A stretch of DNA of 64,000 nucleotides from CAWBUW01 sp963792075 (lineage in GTDB: Bacteria > Chloroflexota > Anaerolineae > Anaerolineales > UBA4823), in NCBI GenBank assembly GCA_963792075.1, contig CAWBUW010000012.1:992001-1056000 (forward strand), written 5' to 3'. Every line of letters begins with the position of its first letter. Position 1 is the first letter of the stretch. Positions 27,777 through 35,745 of this stretch are shown here, piece by piece. Both the position numbers and the translations under genes were made by a program. A model generated the notes under the pieces. That model made no database searches. It was given only the letters and a program-made list of their open reading frames with translations, and was not told where the DNA came from.

Positions 27777-28967
27777 ATGGCAAACATAAAACATTATCTT
27801 GTTGGGCTACTTGCCACCGGATTGGTATTGGCGCTGGGCGCCTGTAATCTAAAGTCAGGCACACCCACCTCATCTAATGAACCGCAGTTGATCTACACCG
27901 CTGCGGCTCAGACCGTCCAGGCACAGTTGACCCAGGCCGCCGTTGGTACGCCCGTCGTGGCGCCCACGCAGCTCTTTGTCACGCCGGTGGTGCCCACAAC
28001 GGTACCGCCCACTGCAGTAATTCTGCCATCCAACACACCCCAACCAACGGCGATTCCCCCAACTCCCATTCCACCGACCTCGACACAGGTGCCGGTTCCT
28101 TGCGACCGGGGGAACTTTGTGACGGATGTGACCTACCCGGACAACACCGAAGTGGCAGCCGGGGCTACTTTCGTCAAAACCTGGCGGCTGCGCAACAACG
28201 GTTCGTGCACCTGGAATTCCGGCTACTCGCTTGTGTTTGACAGCGGTGACGCAATGAACGGCCCCGCCTCCACCCAATTGACCACGGGTACTGTGCCGCC
28301 GGGTCAGGAAATTGACGTTTCGGTAACGCTCAAAGCGCCAGATACAGCTAAGACCTACCAGGGTTTTTGGAAGCTGCGCAATGGCTCGGGCGCGGTGTTC
28401 GGGATAGGTGCAAATGCCCAGACGGCCTTTTGGGTCAAGGTGAAAGTGATCAACCCGGTCACACCCACCCCTGTGGCGAGCATCACCTTTGATTTGATCT
28501 CGAAGGCAGCCAGCGCCGAGTGGCGTAACGACGCGGGCACTATACCCTGGGGCGATCAGGATAACGACGGTCCAGGCATTGCTACCACGCTGGACAGCGT
28601 AAAGCTGGAAGATAACAAGACCTACAGCCGGGTGCTGGCAACCTACCCGCACCGCGTGGATAATGGTTATATCCAGGGTGTCTTCCCCTCCTACGTAGTG
28701 CAGAACAATGACAAGCTGCGTTTCTTGGTCGGCCTGAAAGCGAGCTGCACGGGGGGCAAGGTGCGTTTCCAGGTGAAATACCGCGAAGGCGCCACCGACA
28801 CGCTGCTCGGTGAGTGGGTCAAGACCTGCGATGGATCCCTGCTGGCGGTTGAAAAAGACCTCTCCCCGCTGGCGGGTAAGACGGTGCAGTTGGTGTTGAT
28901 TGTCTCGACCGAAGGCGCATTTGATAACGACTTTGCACTGTGGGTGAACCCGCGCATCGAACACTAA
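27777..28967 (+). CDS. Lipoprotein with NBR1-type Ig-like domain
   Basis: This 396-residue surface lipoprotein has a signal peptide ending in the lipobox LALGAC, a Thr/Pro-rich linker (about 30-105) and an NBR1-like Ig domain. The domain shows FVKTWRLRNNGSCTWNSGY, then VPPGQEIDVSVTLKAP and YQGFWKLRNGSG. A second beta-rich domain follows. In eukaryotes this Ig type binds autophagy partners. In Chloroflexota it is common on the cell surface with unknown ligands. ATG 27777 follows GAGGAG. A paralogue follows at 29111. Confidence 0.85.
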   Translation: MANIKHYLVGLLATGLVLALGACNLKSGTPTSSNEPQLIYTAAAQTVQAQLTQAAVGTPVVAPTQLFVTPVVPTTVPPTAVILPSNTPQPTAIPPTPIPPTSTQVPVPCDRGNFVTDVTYPDNTEVAAGATFVKTWRLRNNGSCTWNSGYSLVFDSGDAMNGPASTQLTTGTVPPGQEIDVSVTLKAPDTAKTYQGFWKLRNGSGAVFGIGANAQTAFWVKVKVINPVTPTPVASITFDLISKAASAEWRNDAGTIPWGDQDNDGPGIATTLDSVKLEDNKTYSRVLATYPHRVDNGYIQGVFPSYVVQNNDKLRFLVGLKASCTGGKVRFQVKYREGATDTLLGEWVKTCDGSLLAVEKDLSPLAGKTVQLVLIVSTEGAFDNDFALWVNPRIEH

Positions 28968-28985
28968 ATAATTTCTAATCACTTA

Positions 28986-29018
28986 GGCGTATGATGGCGC
29001 TTCGCGCCGTCATACGCC
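28986..29018. terminator. 15-bp hairpin with TTC loop
   Basis: GGCGTATGATGGCGC-TTC-GCGCCGTCATACGCC forms a 15-bp stem with one G-T wobble, 18 bases after the first lipoprotein stop. It is a likely terminator or attenuator between the two paralogous lipoprotein genes. Confidence 0.65.
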
Positions 29019-29110
29019 CAGGTACGATTGAGAACGGCAGCATCCTGGCTGTATGTGGTATGATTTTCCTCCGGGACGGCTGCCGTTGGTTGCTGTCTTG
29101 AGGAGTACAA

Positions 29111-30163
29111 ATGCAAAAGAAATTACTGCTCGTTCCGATTTTTCTGGGCTTGACGGCGCTGCTGGCCGCTTGCGGCGGGTCAGAGCAAGCCACGCCTACG
29201 ACGAACCCTGCTGCGGTTTATACGGCTGCGGCACAGACCGCAAACGCCCGGCTGACGCAAATCCTGGCGCAAACCCCCAGCCCGGCGCCGGTAACCCCTA
29301 CACCCACACAGGATATCGCCCTGACGGCGGCTGTGCAGACCGTGGGCGCACAGCTCACCCAAACCGCCGCAGCCGCGGTAACGCCTTCCCCAACCCTTTC
29401 GCCCAGTGTGACTGTGGCAGTTGTTTCCGGGCAGGTGGACCGTTCCCTTTACGTTAGCGATGTGACCGTGCCGGATGGGACTGATTTCAGCCCCAAACAG
29501 ACTTTCGCCAAGACCTGGCGTATCCGCAATGCGGGCACCAGCACCTGGACCACGGATTATTACGTGGCTTTTATCAGCGGCGATAAGATGGGTGGGCCCG
29601 ATACGCAGCGCCTGACCACCAAAGTCGCTCCGGGAGCGGAGATCGACCTCACCGTAAATTTGGTCGCGCCCGAAGCGCCTGGCCGCTACCGCGGGTATTG
29701 GAAAATGATCAACGCGGCGGGGAAATTCTTCGACGACCCGTTCTATGTCGAGATCGACGTTGTGGGCGGCACACAGGTCGTTCCAACGGCATCCGTTACG
29801 CCGGGCGGCCCAACCTCCACCCCTGCCCCTACGAGCGCCTCGACCACCATCACGAACGCGAAAATGACAGTGGATAATGCCAGCGTCACGGGAGCCTGCC
29901 CGCAGACTTTCAATTTCACGGGAACTTTTGACCTGGACACAAATGCCCTGGTGACTTACCAATTGGAAGCAGGAAGCTCCACGCCGGGGATTGTATTCAA
30001 CCTGCCGGCTGCCCAATCGGTGCAGTTGAGCGCAGGTCCGCAGACGCTGGCCTTCTCCCTGAACTTCACCAATTCGCTCCAGGGTTGGGTGCGCCTGCGC
30101 ATCACCTCGCCGGTGAATGTCACATCCAGTGAGGCGTCTTTCTCGCTGACCTGCCAGCCCTGA
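29111..30163 (+). CDS. Lipoprotein with NBR1-type Ig-like domain (paralogue)
   Basis: This 350-residue lipoprotein has the lipobox ALLAAC and a linker with two TAAAQT/TAAVQT segments also seen in the preceding paralogue. The NBR1-like Ig domain follows (TFAKTWRIRNAGTSTWTTDY, then VAPGAEIDLTVNLVAP and YRGYWKMINAAG). A C-terminal beta domain comes after a Thr/Pro hinge. The tandem arrangement suggests local duplication. Its stop overlaps the queG ATG by one base, yet no functional link to queG is evident. Confidence 0.85.
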   Translation: MQKKLLLVPIFLGLTALLAACGGSEQATPTTNPAAVYTAAAQTANARLTQILAQTPSPAPVTPTPTQDIALTAAVQTVGAQLTQTAAAAVTPSPTLSPSVTVAVVSGQVDRSLYVSDVTVPDGTDFSPKQTFAKTWRIRNAGTSTWTTDYYVAFISGDKMGGPDTQRLTTKVAPGAEIDLTVNLVAPEAPGRYRGYWKMINAAGKFFDDPFYVEIDVVGGTQVVPTASVTPGGPTSTPAPTSASTTITNAKMTVDNASVTGACPQTFNFTGTFDLDTNALVTYQLEAGSSTPGIVFNLPAAQSVQLSAGPQTLAFSLNFTNSLQGWVRLRITSPVNVTSSEASFSLTCQP

Positions 30164-31329
30164 TGCCCTTCCCTGCCCCGCATGACCAACGCAGCTTGAC
30201 CCAGGTGGTGAAGCAGCAAGCTTACTGCCTGGGTTTTGCGCTGGTTGGGGTGACGACGCCAGAGCCTCCGCTGCACCTGGAGGTATACACACGCTGGCTG
30301 GAGGCCGGGCGGCAGGGTACGATGGCATACCTGGCTGAGCCGCGCGCTCGCCAGCGACGGGCTGACCCGAGGCTGGTCTTACCCGAGTGCCGTTCGATCC
30401 TGGTACTGGGCATGCCTTACGCTGCCCAGCCAGGCACCCTTGCTCCGCCCGCGGAGCTTCACCGGGGGCGTGTGGCGGGGTATGCCAGGGGGACAGATTA
30501 TCATGAGGCCCTGCCCGCCCGTATGAAGGCGCTTATGACCTGGCTGGAGGCTGAAACAAGCCAGGCGATTCTCTATCGCGAGTACACCGATACCGGGCCA
30601 TTGCTGGAGCGCGAGCTGGCGCAGCGCGCCGGGCTGGGCTGGATTGGCAAGAATACCTGCCTGATCAGCCCGCTCCAGGGCTCGTATTTCCTGCTGGCTG
30701 AGATTTTGCTCGACCTCGAGCTTGAGCCGGATGCACCCTTTACTGCCGATCGCTGCGGGAACTGCCACCGTTGTTTGGATGCCTGCCCGACGCAGTGCAT
30801 CCTGCCCGATCGCACCCTGGACGCCCGGCGCTGCATTTCTTACCTGACGATCGAGAATAAAGCCGCCATCCCGCCGGAGCTGCGCTCACAGGTAGGCGAC
30901 TGGGTTTTTGGCTGCGATATCTGCCAGCAGGTCTGCCCGTGGAACCGGCGTTTTGCTCCTGCCGGTCTGGATCAGGCTCTGGCCGGCGGAGCGGACCAGG
31001 CCGGACCGGATTTGGTCGCCTTGCTGGCTTTGACAGCACGGGACTTCAACCGCCGCTTCAAAGGCTCGGCCGTCCGGCGCGCCAAAAGGCGCGGCTTGCT
31101 GCGCAGTGCGGCGGTCGTATTGGGCAACCGCTGCTGCGGCCAGGCAGACCCCGCTGCGGTGACGGCGTTGGCCCAGGCTTTACAGGACCCCGAGGCGTTG
31201 ATCCGCCAGCATGTGGCCTGGGCTTTAGGCCAGGTCGGCGGGACGCTGGCGCGCCAGGCCTTAGAGCAGGCGGTAGAAAGTGAGCCAGATACCACAGTCC
31301 AGGCTGAAATCCAGGCAGCTTTGCAGTAA
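30163..31329 (+). CDS. queG: Epoxyqueuosine reductase
   Basis: QueG reduces epoxyqueuosine to queuosine in tRNA using cobalamin and two [4Fe-4S] clusters. The cluster motifs CGNCHRCLDACPTQC (about residues 198-212) and CDICQQVCPWNRRF (about 251-264) are intact, as are YTDTGPLLERELAQRAGLGWIGKN and the region around it. The C-terminal 90 residues form HEAT-like repeats. The length of 388 is usual. The protein is cytosolic. A cobalamin-dependent tRNA step fits an organism with anaerobic habits. Confidence 0.94.
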   Translation: MPFPAPHDQRSLTQVVKQQAYCLGFALVGVTTPEPPLHLEVYTRWLEAGRQGTMAYLAEPRARQRRADPRLVLPECRSILVLGMPYAAQPGTLAPPAELHRGRVAGYARGTDYHEALPARMKALMTWLEAETSQAILYREYTDTGPLLERELAQRAGLGWIGKNTCLISPLQGSYFLLAEILLDLELEPDAPFTADRCGNCHRCLDACPTQCILPDRTLDARRCISYLTIENKAAIPPELRSQVGDWVFGCDICQQVCPWNRRFAPAGLDQALAGGADQAGPDLVALLALTARDFNRRFKGSAVRRAKRRGLLRSAAVVLGNRCCGQADPAAVTALAQALQDPEALIRQHVAWALGQVGGTLARQALEQAVESEPDTTVQAEIQAALQ

Positions 31330-31339
31330 AATAGCGGGC

Positions 31340-32503
31340 ATGATCCCACGCTGCCTGATCCTTTTGCTTATCTTTGGCCTGCTGCTGGCTGCCTGCCAGC
31401 CTTCCAGTGAACTGGCCGCGCCCGCTGCGCTGCCACAGGCGGAAGCCGTGGCGAGCAAAACTCCCTTCCAGCCGCTGCCCACAACGGCTGTGGCAGACAC
31501 GCCCACATCTGCGCCGCCCACCGCCACGCCGACCCTGATGCCCTCGCCAACCCCATTACCCAGCCCGACTGCCCTGCCGCGCACCACGCTGCTGTTCAGC
31601 GGTGTGATCGTGCCGGCGCGCTGCGTGCAGGCGGCTGTGGACGCGCGCGGGAACGCGGATTACATCTATGAGAACGTGCGAGAGCTCATTTCTGCCGCAG
31701 ACCTGGCCGTAGGTACGCTCAATGCGACCATCAGCGACTACCCGCCCCACACAGGGTGTCGTTTTACCTACGTGCTGGTGGGCGATGCACGGAATGCAGA
31801 CGCACTGCAGGGCGCCGGCTTCGACGTGATGAGCGTGGCGACCAACCATATCAAGAACTGTGGGCTGGGTGACTGCGGCGACCGGGCGTTCTTCGATACG
31901 CTAGACAACCTGCGGAGGGTGGGCATCCTGCCGGTGGGCGCAGGGCAAGACCTGGCCGAGGGCATGCAGCCGGTAGTCGTGACGCTCAACGGCGTGCGCT
32001 TCGGGATTGTTTCCCTGGGGATGGTGGAGCCATTGGCTTTTGCCGGCCAGGACACGCCCGGAATTGCCGTATTGACCGAAGAGAACTTACGTGCTGCCAT
32101 CGCCGCGGCGCGCCAGGTAGCGGATGTGGTGATTGCCATGCCACACTGGGGGCCGGAGGACACACCCATCCCGAACTCTTACGAGCTGGAGCTGGCACAG
32201 GTAGCCGTAGAGGCCGGGGCCGACCTGGTCGTGGGGAACCATACGCACGTGGTGCAGGCGCTGCAGGAGATCAACCATATCCCGGTCTTTTACGGCCTGG
32301 GCAACTTCGTTTTTGACCAGGATTGGGACCTGGCCCACCAGCAGGGCGTGCTCTTGCAGGTGACTTTTGAGGGCACACACCTGGTGGGGTATGAGCTGAT
32401 CCCCACGCATGTGGACGGGGATGGCACCGTCCACCTCGCCGGGGCGGACGAGTTGGCCCAGATCCTGGCGCGCATCCAGCAGGCCAGCGAAACCCTGAGA
32501 TAA
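31340..32503 (+). CDS. CapA/PGA-cap family lipoprotein
   Basis: This 387-residue lipoprotein has signal MIPRCLILLLIFGLLLAAC and a Thr/Pro linker, followed by a CapA-like metallophosphatase-fold domain. The domain has DVMSVATNHIKNCG, then VGNHTHVVQALQEINHIPVFYGL and GNFVFDQDW. CapA proteins assist poly-gamma-glutamate export, but single family members like this often have unknown substrates. The usual first metal motif (GDxM) is altered to SGVIVPAR. ATG 31340 is chosen because the signal peptide starts there. Confidence 0.82.
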   Translation: MIPRCLILLLIFGLLLAACQPSSELAAPAALPQAEAVASKTPFQPLPTTAVADTPTSAPPTATPTLMPSPTPLPSPTALPRTTLLFSGVIVPARCVQAAVDARGNADYIYENVRELISAADLAVGTLNATISDYPPHTGCRFTYVLVGDARNADALQGAGFDVMSVATNHIKNCGLGDCGDRAFFDTLDNLRRVGILPVGAGQDLAEGMQPVVVTLNGVRFGIVSLGMVEPLAFAGQDTPGIAVLTEENLRAAIAAARQVADVVIAMPHWGPEDTPIPNSYELELAQVAVEAGADLVVGNHTHVVQALQEINHIPVFYGLGNFVFDQDWDLAHQQGVLLQVTFEGTHLVGYELIPTHVDGDGTVHLAGADELAQILARIQQASETLR

Positions 32504-32507
32504 AAAA

Positions 32508-32705
32508 TTAAGGCTGCAATGCGGTCAGCAAAGCGGTGGTCGCGGTGATGACTTGTGCCTGTTGTTCCTCTCGGATGATTGTGGGAGTGCCACCACCGGG
32601 CTGCGGGCCATACCACCCGAATTGAGCGTGGCAACCGCCCAGGATTTCAACGAAGCGCGTGGCCGGCGGCAGCAAGGGGATGGATGCGTCAATCTTATAC
32701 GGTTC
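32508..32705 (-). pseudogene. C-terminal remnant of an alpha/beta hydrolase
   Basis: The 200-base gap is not empty. On the minus strand, directly after the stop of the homoserine-dehydrogenase-like gene and in the same frame, it encodes ATRFVEILGGCHAQFGWYG, then PQPGGGTPTIIREEQQ and a short tail ending in TAA. This matches the last about 65 residues of alpha/beta hydrolases that contain GGNHAQFG, including the catalytic His. The rest of the gene is missing, so it is a deletion scar. Confidence 0.65.
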
Positions 32706-33737
32706 CTATCTACTTCGCACGGCGTTGATAAAATCTGCCAGCAGGCCGTAAGCCGTGGTTTCCTTTCCGGGATCGGTCTCTACGACCGAAAACAGGCCAA
32801 GCACGTCCGTTTCGAACTGCACCACGCTGGTGGTGCCCTCGATGCCATACAGCGGCGAGTCGATGGCCACCATTTCGGGTGCGACGCGACCGGCAACGCC
32901 GTTTTCTGCGCGGCGTGCCGAACAGACCAGCTTCCAGCGTTTGCCATTCGCTTTGGCGCGGGCGATCTCGCCAAGCGTGATGTCGCGGATGCCCTGGCGG
33001 TCTACCTGCTGCGGCTTGAAAGGGACATCCATCAGCACGGTGGTCAGCGCAGCCACTTTGACGGCGGCATCCCAACCATCGATGTCCCCGGATGGATCGG
33101 TTTCGGCGATGCCGATCAGTTGGGCATGTGCCACAGCCTCGTCGAAACTTTTACCTTTTTCCATTAAGGTCAAGATCAGGTTGGTGGTGGAGTTGAGCAC
33201 ACCGCGGAATCCGAGCAGGCGGGCGGCGGGCAGCGCCTCACGGAAGAGCGAGAAGATCGGCGCGCCGTCCATCACCGTGCCTTCGAAGTAGAATTGGCGG
33301 CCTTGCTGGCGCGCCAGCGCTTTGAGGGTGTGGTAGGCGTGGACGACCGAGCCTTTGTTGGCGGTGATGGCATGCATACCGGCGCGCAGCGCGGCTTCGA
33401 TGTGCGCCACGGCGGGTTGGCCGGTCTCATAATTAACCGGCGTATTTTCAAACAGAACATCTGCCTTGCACGTGCGGATCAAGTCCAGCATACTGGTTGG
33501 GGCAGGCGCAGCCGAAAACACAGCCAGCGAGCCGCCCGCTTCAACCAGCGCCGCGGCCTGCTCGCCGGGAATGCCGTCTGGGTGGATGGCAGAACCATGC
33601 CGTCCTGTGGCGATGGCGGTGATGCGGTAAGTGAGGCCGTAAGTGGTTTCCAGCTCGCTCCGTTTATGTTCCAACAGGCGGGCAAACGCCCGTCCTACGT
33701 TGCCAAATCCAATCAGAGCCAGGTTGTAATGCGGCAT
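32706..33737 (-). CDS. Homoserine dehydrogenase-like oxidoreductase
   Basis: This 343-residue NAD(P)-binding protein has LIGFGNVGRAFARLLEHK at the start, ALRAGMHAITANKG, and the catalytic core GVLNSTTNLIL and AETDPSGDIDGWDAAVK (about 195-240). This fits homoserine dehydrogenase (Asp semialdehyde to homoserine). It lacks the C-terminal ACT domain, as in short versions. No other threonine or methionine genes are adjacent, so the exact substrate is uncertain. ATG 33737 follows AAAGGAG, whose 5' part lies at the foot of a 22-bp hairpin. Confidence 0.85.
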   Translation of the reverse strand: MPHYNLALIGFGNVGRAFARLLEHKRSELETTYGLTYRITAIATGRHGSAIHPDGIPGEQAAALVEAGGSLAVFSAAPAPTSMLDLIRTCKADVLFENTPVNYETGQPAVAHIEAALRAGMHAITANKGSVVHAYHTLKALARQQGRQFYFEGTVMDGAPIFSLFREALPAARLLGFRGVLNSTTNLILTLMEKGKSFDEAVAHAQLIGIAETDPSGDIDGWDAAVKVAALTTVLMDVPFKPQQVDRQGIRDITLGEIARAKANGKRWKLVCSARRAENGVAGRVAPEMVAIDSPLYGIEGTTSVVQFETDVLGLFSVVETDPGKETTAYGLLADFINAVRSR

Positions 33738-33746
33738 AATTTTCTC

Positions 33747-33793
33747 CTTTGCTATCATTCGTGCAGACGAAGTCTGCACGAATGATAGCAAAG
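33747..33793. terminator. Perfect 22-bp hairpin with GAA loop abutting a ribosome site
   Basis: The arms pair perfectly over 22 bp around GAA (TTCGTGCAGAC-GAA-GTCTGCACGAA core). On the minus strand it follows the SCO1664-like gene, so it can act as its terminator. Its last bases are the AAAG of the ribosome site of the next gene, so folding in a read-through transcript could affect translation. Confidence 0.75.
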
Positions 33794-33797
33794 AATA

Positions 33798-34529
33798 TCA
33801 AAGAGGCGGCCAGGGATAAGGGCGGCGGTTGGGGTGCGGGTTGGGGAAGCAGCCTTCGCTTGCCAGGGCTTCGGCTCGGTAGCGCAGCGCGCTGATCTCT
33901 CCTTTGGCCAGGTGTTTGTGCAGGGCGGTGTGCACGCCGGATTGCGGCTCAAGCTGTGTACACAGGCGGCGTAGGTCCTCAATCAATTTCGTTGGGATCG
34001 GCTCGCCAGCGAAATCCCAGATCACAGTGCGCAGTTTGTCCTCGCTGTGGAAGCAGATACCGTGGTCGATCAGCCAGATGTGCGACTGCGGGTCCACCAG
34101 CAGGTGGCTGCCTTTGCGGTCGGCGTTGTTGATCAGCAGGTCAAACAGCGCCGTTGGGCGTAGGCGCTGGCGGTCTTCGTCGCTAAAATTGAAATAATGA
34201 TATTCAGGGTCGTGCTCGATATAAAGCTGCAGCGAGCCGGCCCCGACCGGGCCTTGTTTGCGGTAGACGGTCTCCGGGACGAGCTGCCAGCCAAGCGCCT
34301 GGCTGACCAGGTAGGCTGCCACTTCGCGGTGCGCCAGGCTGCGGCTGGGAAAATCCCACAGCGGTTGTTCGCCGCGCGAAGGCTTATAGACCGCCTGGAC
34401 CACGCCATTGGCGTGAGTCACCTCGACCAGGAAGGTGTAGTTGGAGCCCCAGGCGAACTTGCCCTGGAGGGTGAATTCCCCATCTTGCAGGATCTCGAGC
34501 GTGGGGGGATCGGGTCTGGTGGGCATCAT
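33798..34529 (-). CDS. SCO1664-family protein (PI3/4-kinase-like fold)
   Basis: This 243-residue protein matches the SCO1664-type family of bacterial proteins related to phosphatidylinositol 3/4-kinases. ALFDLLINNADRKGSHLL and HIWLIDHGICFHSEDKLRTV hold the likely catalytic Asp-Asn and metal-binding Asp. The substrate is unknown. Two ATGs occur in tandem (34529 and 34526). It stands last in a conserved trio with DUF3090 and a histidine phosphatase. Confidence 0.85.
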   Translation of the reverse strand: MMPTRPDPPTLEILQDGEFTLQGKFAWGSNYTFLVEVTHANGVVQAVYKPSRGEQPLWDFPSRSLAHREVAAYLVSQALGWQLVPETVYRKQGPVGAGSLQLYIEHDPEYHYFNFSDEDRQRLRPTALFDLLINNADRKGSHLLVDPQSHIWLIDHGICFHSEDKLRTVIWDFAGEPIPTKLIEDLRRLCTQLEPQSGVHTALHKHLAKGEISALRYRAEALASEGCFPNPHPNRRPYPWPPL

Positions 34530-34542
34530 TCTGGGGAGGGGG

Positions 34543-35070
34543 TTAGTGTTTGTGCCCGTTCTTCTTCGGGCAGAAGTGTCCTTCCGGCTCCATGGGCTCG
34601 CCGCACTGCGGGCAGATCGGGCGGCCGCGGTTCGAGATCTCCACACTCCAGCGTGCCATGGCGCGGACCTGGGCGCGTGTACACCACAGGCGGACTACCG
34701 AACCCTCCTCAGGGTCCTGGTCTTCAACCAGTATCTCCCGCGCCACGAGCACGACCAGGTCGCTGTCTGCGTCATAACCCAGGCCCAGCTCGCCAACCCG
34801 GAACAAGGGATCTACCGGCGGGTGGATGTGCATTTTATCTTCAGTGTAATCCGCGGAGGGTTCGTCGAGGTGGGGGAATTTCTCGCGCACCTCGGAAAGG
34901 AACTGTTCAATCCCTACTGCCAGGGATTGGATTTGCAGTTTCTCCACGATCAATGTAACCGTACGCTCGTTCTGCCAGGCCTGGAGGTAAAAGACGCGTT
35001 GGCCGGGCTGGCCGATGGCATCTGTTGTGATATGGTTTACCGGACGGAGTTCGATTTCTTCACCGGGCAT
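34543..35070 (-). CDS. DUF3090-family protein
   Basis: This 175-residue protein belongs to the DUF3090 family. It shows RVFYLQAWQNERTVTLIVEK, then FRVGELGLGYDADSDLVVLVARE. A C-terminal zinc-finger-like pair CPQCGEPMEPEGHFCPKKNGH follows. Its function is unknown. It lies between the histidine phosphatase and the SCO1664-like gene, separated by 59 and 13 bases, as in Actinobacteria. The repeated neighbourhood suggests a joint pathway. Confidence 0.87.
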   Translation of the reverse strand: MPGEEIELRPVNHITTDAIGQPGQRVFYLQAWQNERTVTLIVEKLQIQSLAVGIEQFLSEVREKFPHLDEPSADYTEDKMHIHPPVDPLFRVGELGLGYDADSDLVVLVAREILVEDQDPEEGSVVRLWCTRAQVRAMARWSVEISNRGRPICPQCGEPMEPEGHFCPKKNGHKH

Positions 35071-35086
35071 GTAGAGCTCCTAGACG

Positions 35087-35128
35087 ATTGAGATGGGTAG
35101 GGCGAGGCCCTACCAGCATAATCTCAAT
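35087..35128. repeat. Hairpin with ATTGAGAT outer arms and GAG loop
   Basis: GGTAGGGC-GAG-GCCCTACC (35096-35114) is nested inside ATTGAGAT/ATCTCAAT (35087-35094 and 35121-35128). The outer arm resembles those at 57.96 and 59.74 kb. It lies between the phosphatase and DUF3090 genes. Confidence 0.6.
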
Positions 35129-35129
35129 T

Positions 35130-35741
35130 TTACTTCAATTGAAACGCGGGATCGTAATTCAGTGTGAGCAAGGTGCTGCTGCTTTCACCGAGCATCAACG
35201 CGGTAATCGAACCAGGGGAGATGCTGAGGCGTTGGAAGTGGTCCAGCGGCAACCCCAGGTAATACGCCACTGCCAGCTTGATCGGATCGGAGTGCGAGAC
35301 GCAGGCGACGATGTCTTTGGCCGCGTGCTGCGCACAAAGCGCTTCCAGCTCGGTGACGATGCGCTGCTGGGCTTCGGCAAAAGTTTCGCCCTCCGGGAAG
35401 CGGAAACGGGAAGGGGCAAGCTGCACAATTTTCCACTGGCGGGTACGGCGCAGGGTTTTGAGCAGTTGGCCGGTCCAGGCGCCGGCGGCAGTCTCCAGCA
35501 GGCCAGGGTGGACCTGCACTTCCAGCCCCAGTTTTTGCGCCAGCGGCTCAGCCGTTTCCAGGGCGCGTTCCAGCGGGCTGGCGTATATCGCTTTGAGCGG
35601 GGCCTTCACCAGGCGTTCAGCCAGGCGCTGCGCTTGCAGGCGGCCGGTTTCGTTCAGGTGCACGCCGGGCAGACGTCCGGCCAGCTTGCCCTGTTTGACG
35701 TAATCATTCTCGCCGTGGCGGATGAGCAGGAAGAGAGGCAT
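35130..35741 (-). CDS. Histidine phosphatase family protein (MSMEG_4193-like)
   Basis: This 203-residue histidine phosphatase has the catalytic LIRHGEND at the start, YASPLERALETAEPLA (about residues 53-68) and the second His in CVSHSDPIKLAVAYYLG (about 147-163). It removes phosphate from small molecules or proteins. The substrate is unknown. Its partners DUF3090 and SCO1664-like follow on the same strand. The stop of rarA lies just upstream, so it may also be read from the rarA unit. Confidence 0.9.
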   Translation of the reverse strand: MPLFLLIRHGENDYVKQGKLAGRLPGVHLNETGRLQAQRLAERLVKAPLKAIYASPLERALETAEPLAQKLGLEVQVHPGLLETAAGAWTGQLLKTLRRTRQWKIVQLAPSRFRFPEGETFAEAQQRIVTELEALCAQHAAKDIVACVSHSDPIKLAVAYYLGLPLDHFQRLSISPGSITALMLGESSSTLLTLNYDPAFQLK

Positions 35742-35745
35742 AGTT

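Noticed and set aside
32706..32708. TAG after the dehydrogenase read as pyrrolysine
   Set aside because: The downstream sequence belongs to an unrelated hydrolase family and lacks its N-terminal part. A deletion scar is simpler.
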